Source: RGIG7213 sp045544195 (GTDB lineage: Bacteria > Bacillota > Clostridia > Oscillospirales > CAG-272). From it: a DNA stretch of 37,217 nt. A program made the position numbers and the translations under genes. Under the pieces are notes generated by a model. That model was not told the origin of the DNA. It saw only the letters and a list, made by a program, of their open reading frames with translations, and did not search any database. This document shows positions 33,377-37,217 of this stretch, piece by piece; position 1 is the stretch's first letter; every line of letters begins with the position of its first letter. The stretch lies in assembly GCA_045544195.1 (NCBI GenBank), contig JAZPYO010000054.1, positions 1 through 37,217 on the forward strand. The letters are read 5' to 3'.

Positions 33377-36023
33377 CGAAAACACTCTCCTTATCATAAT
33401 CAAATTTGTAATAATCGTAAGTCTTAAAGTCATAGCAGTCTATTCCATCCCATGCATCCGAGAATTCACCTCTCATCTCTTTTGTAACAGCATCGGATTT
33501 GATCTCGCTAAAACTTTTCAGAACTTTTTTAATCATAGAAATACTAACAGCAGTAGCCTCTTCACACCATTCGAAAGTCAATCTATCCAACAAATCCGTC
33601 TTGAGATTTCTATATTTTGAAAACAGAACTGACTTTGACTCCAAATGTTCTTTTTTCTTATTCAGCAATGACATCATTTCCTCTTTGCTTAGATTTTCAA
33701 TCTTTTTGTTTAGTGCTTTCAGTTCATTTGTGAGAGACAACACCTCAAACATTTTCTGCCACGATTCGTTTATATGATTATTGTCGCTATAAAGAATTGG
33801 CTTTTTTGCCTCAATCAAGCAAGGATGCAACTTTAACTCCATGTTTTTGTGGTTTTCACCGTTTAATTGAAGATTTCTCCTGAACTCGCCTGTGTATTGA
33901 TAACCCATTGTTCGGGTGAATGCAATCCAGCGTCTATGCTCAAGCCAAGCCAATACATGTTTTTTCAGTTCAACGTCCTCGTAGGTCAGTTTCAATTTAT
34001 CATTTAATTCAATGATTCCGTGTTGGCTCAATGCAATCTGCCAATAGATCTTACACTGTTTCTTAATATCATCCTCGCGTGAATCGAAATTATCTAAGCT
34101 ATAGTCAAATACCGATTTGTTTATAAGTCCTAAAGAAAATACTTTGTACTTAATATGCATGGCTCTTGCAAGATCGGCCCAATGATTATAATTCTTATTT
34201 TCATTTCTAGATCTTGTTTTGTTTTCATCAATATGTTTTTGTTGCATCTTTGCTTTATCATATGCGGCACCAGTGCCTTCGGCAAGTAGTTTGTGCTTAG
34301 CCATATAGACATTGTCACAACTATACACTTCATCCAAACCGCCAAAAGCATACATATAAATATCTGTTTTGTCATCTGCTCTGCAACGATAATGTCTCTG
34401 CTTATTAAGTGTGGTTGCAAGCTCGGAGTTGAAAACTGCATATGCGATGACAACCTGCCCAACATCATCGTCATGTTTTTCCTCAAGATGTTTTTTGCCA
34501 ATCAACCGACGCAATTTATCGCTGACTGAGATGTTGTCTGCATCATTGCCTATCGCCACAATAAAGTAATCTGAATCAAGTAGCTCTTTAGCCTCTTTAG
34601 AAGTACTCTCCCAAAATCCGTCAATTTTAACATCGGCTTTTATATATCGCACATTACAATATGGGGTATTAGTGTGACCTTCTGCATCGTATTCTAAAAG
34701 CTTGCTATTACTTTTCTCATCACTTCCGTTCAGGACTCTTACCGTATCTTTGATTTCAGAATTGATATAATCAATTTTAGACCAAAAGACATCGCTGTCT
34801 TCCTTTGATACAACGTTAATAGTCAGCTCGCATTCCTCGATGTTTTCTTTGCCTTCTACTACCTTGCTTATTAAAAGTTGACCAAACCAATATGTGCTCA
34901 AAAATGCCTCTGTTCCAATCACACCATTTCCAAAAACGGTTACATTGAGTTTCTCTTTATTTTTCTTATGGATCAGCGGTTCATATAAAGGCACCTCAAC
35001 AAATAAATTTTGAACTAAATTTCGATAACCTCGAACGGGTATTATCGTAGGTATTTCTCCATCCTTAAAAACGATTCTCTTATTTTTTTCTTTGACCTTA
35101 CCTTTAGTTCTACTTTTTAATTTTTCGTTTATTTGTTTTTCGACCTGTACATACGCATCACTTTGAACAAACAGATATATGTTGGCCTTTTTTAAAAAGC
35201 GAATATTATTTTCTTCGGTCAATCCTAATAAAGTTTGTAGATTACCGAACTCATTTTCATCCATGAGATAGAATTCGCGTTTTCCGAACAACGGCTTTAC
35301 AACATGTGCCAAGTCATCTCTGACGCAGATTGCACCATATTGCTTTGCCTCAAGTAATAATTCGTATTCTTTCTCCTTTTCATCGTCAATATATGTATCC
35401 GTAAAAATCAAGACCGGCTTTTCTGCTTTGTTAGCTTTATAAATACTCTTAGCGAGCGCTAAAGAAGATGCGTTTAATTCACTGAAATAATATTTCTTTC
35501 GCCAAATAGACCAATGCCATAATCTCAATCTGATTTTAGGAAATACGCTCGCAAGGATCTCTAAAATAATTGCTCCACCTACTATCGGTGCAATCAAGTT
35601 TAATACAGAAGCATATGCAATAATTACAAATTGAATCAAAGAAAAGTTTTTATATGTCTGTGGAACTATTTCTGCAATCAAAGATTTTATATTAATAATG
35701 TATTCGGCATACTCTTCTTCCATGCTGAATGTTCTCAAAGCGCTAAAAAGACTATTGAGTATTTCCTCAACCGGTGTTAATTGAGTTGCTTCGCCGGTAT
35801 AAGAAACTATGTCTGCATATCCAATTGCAAACCGCAAAAACCAAATTGATAATAACAAAAATACAGAAAAAGTCAAAGCATTACTTACTCCTGCTTTGTT
35901 GTACTTTTCCGGGAATTTCTTATTAATGATTGCTCTGATGATAATCAAAAAAATTGATGAAATAAACAAAACTACTGACGCAATCATAAAAACGACCGTT
36001 ACAATCATTTCTCCTTTTGTCAT
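33354..36023 (-). CDS. Membrane protein with TrkA-N-like Rossmann domain and divergent RyR-like C-terminus
   Basis: The ATG at 36023, with GAGGAAA upstream, gives 889 residues (MTKGEMIVTVVFMIASVVLF). Three hydrophobic segments are seen (about 5-33, 48-68, 128-155), then a cytoplasmic part. A first nucleotide-fold-like region (KPVLIFTDTYIDD, about 205-260) precedes a Rossmann domain, TVFGNGVIGTEAFL, with G365-x-G367-x2-G370, as in TrkA-N/RCK domains. Near residues 685-745, LEHRRWIAFTRTMGYQY and then KLHPCL resemble a divergent RyR domain (the 'EHxxW...R..GY...HPxLV' pattern). The protein could be a membrane sensor or channel-like effector gated by a nucleotide. That is inference; the domain order is read from the sequence. 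Confidence 0.75.
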   Translation of the reverse strand: MTKGEMIVTVVFMIASVVLFISSIFLIIIRAIINKKFPEKYNKAGVSNALTFSVFLLLSIWFLRFAIGYADIVSYTGEATQLTPVEEILNSLFSALRTFSMEEEYAEYIINIKSLIAEIVPQTYKNFSLIQFVIIAYASVLNLIAPIVGGAIILEILASVFPKIRLRLWHWSIWRKKYYFSELNASSLALAKSIYKANKAEKPVLIFTDTYIDDEKEKEYELLLEAKQYGAICVRDDLAHVVKPLFGKREFYLMDENEFGNLQTLLGLTEENNIRFLKKANIYLFVQSDAYVQVEKQINEKLKSRTKGKVKEKNKRIVFKDGEIPTIIPVRGYRNLVQNLFVEVPLYEPLIHKKNKEKLNVTVFGNGVIGTEAFLSTYWFGQLLISKVVEGKENIEECELTINVVSKEDSDVFWSKIDYINSEIKDTVRVLNGSDEKSNSKLLEYDAEGHTNTPYCNVRYIKADVKIDGFWESTSKEAKELLDSDYFIVAIGNDADNISVSDKLRRLIGKKHLEEKHDDDVGQVVIAYAVFNSELATTLNKQRHYRCRADDKTDIYMYAFGGLDEVYSCDNVYMAKHKLLAEGTGAAYDKAKMQQKHIDENKTRSRNENKNYNHWADLARAMHIKYKVFSLGLINKSVFDYSLDNFDSREDDIKKQCKIYWQIALSQHGIIELNDKLKLTYEDVELKKHVLAWLEHRRWIAFTRTMGYQYTGEFRRNLQLNGENHKNMELKLHPCLIEAKKPILYSDNNHINESWQKMFEVLSLTNELKALNKKIENLSKEEMMSLLNKKKEHLESKSVLFSKYRNLKTDLLDRLTFEWCEEATAVSISMIKKVLKSFSEIKSDAVTKEMRGEFSDAWDGIDCYDFKTYDYYKFDYDKESVFDVQTKSN

Positions 36024-36050
36024 AACAATATTTCCTCTTATTATTTTTCC

Positions 36051-36079
36051 TTTATAAAATTCTGCTCCAACATAAGCAA
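36051..36079 (-). promoter_or_regulatory. Probable promoter of the RyR operon
   Basis: On the minus strand, TTGCTT (36079-36074) and TATAAA (36056-36051) are 17 bp apart, placing the start near 36044 and the first ATG at 36023. It would drive the Rossmann/RyR, RyR, TIR remnant, metalloprotease and TerB genes, which overlap or lie within 30 bp of each other. Confidence 0.55.
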
Positions 36080-36673
36080 GTTGAACTGTTTTACATCCGA
36101 TAGTTATCTGATGCAAACCTACAATTAATCTTTATATAGGCAAATTCATTCTTGTGTTGGATGATGAACACATCCTCCGCAGTTTTAATCGGTAACAATA
36201 GAAAGATATTACAGTAATTCTGATTTAAACAGCAGCTAAAAGCGCTATCAGCTTTATATCTTATATTGTATTTAAACTAAGCAATAACACATCATTATTT
36301 TTAGATATTAAATTGTAAAAAGACTCTTTAAAAATTAATCCTATTCTACAAGGTAATATCAGTTACTTTGATATTGATAGCATCAGTCTGCTTTTCTGAA
36401 ATATTTATAAGTGATTCTTTGCTATCTTTTTTTTGATCTTACTCTGTCGGCGGCTAATATCTGTATCAAACTAAAGAATATAAGATATAGTGAAAAGACA
36501 TACAGAAATAACACTATAATTATACGTCATAACGTCGAACTTGTCAAGACAAATACAGAGCATATAATAATACAGTTGACGGAAATCTACAAATAAAAGC
36601 AGAATAATTGAAGAAATATAAGCGTAATTCATTTTTTATGCACAGTAAGGTGTTGCTTAATTGAAAAAGCACT

Positions 36674-36714
36674 CGCCTTACGCTACTTCTCATAAGGATG
36701 TTTAGCGTAAGGCG
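36674..36714. repeat. Perfect 12-bp inverted repeat
   Basis: CGCCTTACGCTA (36674-36685) and its exact complement TAGCGTAAGGCG (36703-36714) flank a 17-base loop. There is no T tract on either side, so it is a structured element rather than a simple terminator. It lies beyond the 3' end of the serine recombinase gene. Confidence 0.7.
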
Positions 36715-36726
36715 GTGTCCTGGAGT

Positions 36727-36754
36727 AGGACGGACAGTTTAGGCTGTCCGTCCT
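36727..36754. terminator. 11-bp hairpin just beyond the recombinase gene
   Basis: AGGACGGACAG (36727-36737) pairs perfectly with CTGTCCGTCCT (36744-36754) around six bases. It lies 6 bp past the stop of the recombinase gene and is the likely 3' end of that transcript. However, the minus-strand side lacks a clear T tract, so termination efficiency is uncertain. Confidence 0.5.
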
Positions 36755-36760
36755 TTCCTG

Positions 36761-37217
36761 TTATACTGCTTGTTCTGTTGGTTCTGCGGTTAATCTGCCA
36801 ATATATCGGAAGTAGATGTCGATCTGCTGCTCCGATGCTTTAGACCACTTACATTCGCGTTCATGGATCACTACTTTGGCTATGAATACTCTGAGCACCT
36901 CGGGAGTCAGTTCCTTCAGATCCGTGTACTTGTTTGCAACATCTATGAACTTGTCCACATTCGTAGATGCGGCTTTCAATTCTTCTATCTCCGTTTGGAG
37001 GTTCGGAATCTGTTCTTGAATTTCACGTTGCTCCGCATTATACCCATCCGACAGCATTCTGAACTGCTCATTCGTTATTTTACCGAGAACATTATCCTCG
37101 TAAAGTCTTTTGAACAAAGCATTCAGCTCTGTGTTGCGTTTCTCCAATTTACTGAGCTCATTTGTTTTTACCGTAAGCTCCCTTCGATTTTCGGAGGAGC
37201 TTTTCTTGTTTATGAAC
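36761..37217 (-). CDS. Large serine recombinase, C-terminal part (runs off the window)
   Basis: The frame is open to the window edge (INKKSSSENRRELTVKTNEL at the edge), so only the last 151 codons are visible. The visible part is a long coiled coil (KRNTELNALFKRLYEDNVLG, then KITNEQFRMLSDGY) followed by the conserved C-terminal region (LKELTPEVLRVFIAKVVIHE to YIGRL). This is the pattern of DUF4368-type ends in TndX-like recombinases of Tn4451/Tn5397-type integrative elements. The catalytic serine domain would lie outside the window. It marks the end of a mobile element close to 36.7 kb and a likely site of recent gain or loss next to the RyR island. Confidence 0.88.
   Translation of the reverse strand, partial: FINKKSSSENRRELTVKTNELSKLEKRNTELNALFKRLYEDNVLGKITNEQFRMLSDGYNAEQREIQEQIPNLQTEIEELKAASTNVDKFIDVANKYTDLKELTPEVLRVFIAKVVIHERECKWSKASEQQIDIYFRYIGRLTAEPTEQAV

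Larger units (their letters stand above)
36117..36760. other. AT-rich gap of about 640 bp without a supported gene
   Basis: Neither strand has a reading frame that looks like protein. A plus-strand promoter-like pair, TTGTCA (36541-36546) and TATAAT (36563-36568), has a 16-bp spacer. Two strong hairpins follow at its right end (listed separately). This may be an intergenic border of a mobile element or may hold a small RNA. I see no clear attachment-site duplication within the window. Confidence 0.4.

Noticed and set aside
36411..36596. 61-codon plus-strand frame in the AT-rich gap
   Set aside because: No ribosome site or recognisable protein pattern; it fits chance in AT-rich DNA.

Overview
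The window looks like a chromosomal segment of a Gram-positive anaerobic Firmicute, most likely a gut or rumen Clostridia member of the Ruminococcus/Oscillospiraceae type. This rests on gene families and signals, not on a search: an YdjGHI-like SPFH/TPM/zinc-ribbon set, a YxlEFG-like ABC cassette, strong AGGAGG-type ribosome sites, near-perfect sigma-A promoters, Gram-positive lipoprotein and secretion signals, and a TndX-like serine recombinase tail. No rRNA, tRNA or CRISPR array was seen.

Layout. (1) 1-3826, minus strand: hairpins and a terminator, then a four-gene membrane-stress-type operon (small membrane protein, SPFH protein with tandem zinc ribbons, zinc-ribbon membrane protein, secreted TPM-domain protein) behind a TTGACA-17-TATAAT promoter. 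(2) 3909-7411, minus: an NhaC-type antiporter followed by a lipoprotein with OB-fold-like repeats. (3) 7602-25677, plus: an 18-kb five-gene operon with one consensus promoter and one bidirectional terminator. It encodes a secreted membrane-anchored vWA protein, a 1274-residue tubulin/FtsZ-like GTPase, a degenerate tubulin-like paralogue, a two-TM coiled-coil protein, and a 1913-residue membrane protein that joins a catalytically dead MrfA/DUF1998-type helicase to an apparently intact transglutaminase-like domain. (4) 25689-28344, minus: a MerR-regulated ABC exporter cassette whose MerR regulator carries membrane segments and a zinc ribbon, with a typical long-spacer MerR promoter. (5) 28476-36079, minus: an accessory island with several broken genes. 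It holds a TM-Rossmann-RyR protein, a stand-alone RyR protein, a broken TIR gene, a Sel1-repeat metalloprotease, a TerB-like protein, an ADP-ribosylglycohydrolase and an enlarged pyrophosphatase-like protein. (6) 36117-37217: an AT-rich gap with hairpins and the C-terminal end of a large serine recombinase that runs off the window.

Working together. The five-gene operon is the best candidate for an undescribed system. A surface MIDAS protein with a cytoplasmic tail could report to, or be organised by, an intracellular filament of active and inactive tubulin-like subunits, with two further membrane proteins as anchors or effectors. Tubulin-superfamily plus vWA pairings have been proposed before as membrane-remodelling systems (Makarova and Koonin 2010, recalled from memory). 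The pseudo-GTPase and the pseudo-helicase/transglutaminase are additions I do not recognise from any described system. The RyR/TIR/ADP-ribosyl island looks like a nucleotide-centred (NAD+/ADP-ribose) conflict locus that is partly decayed and lies beside a recombinase.
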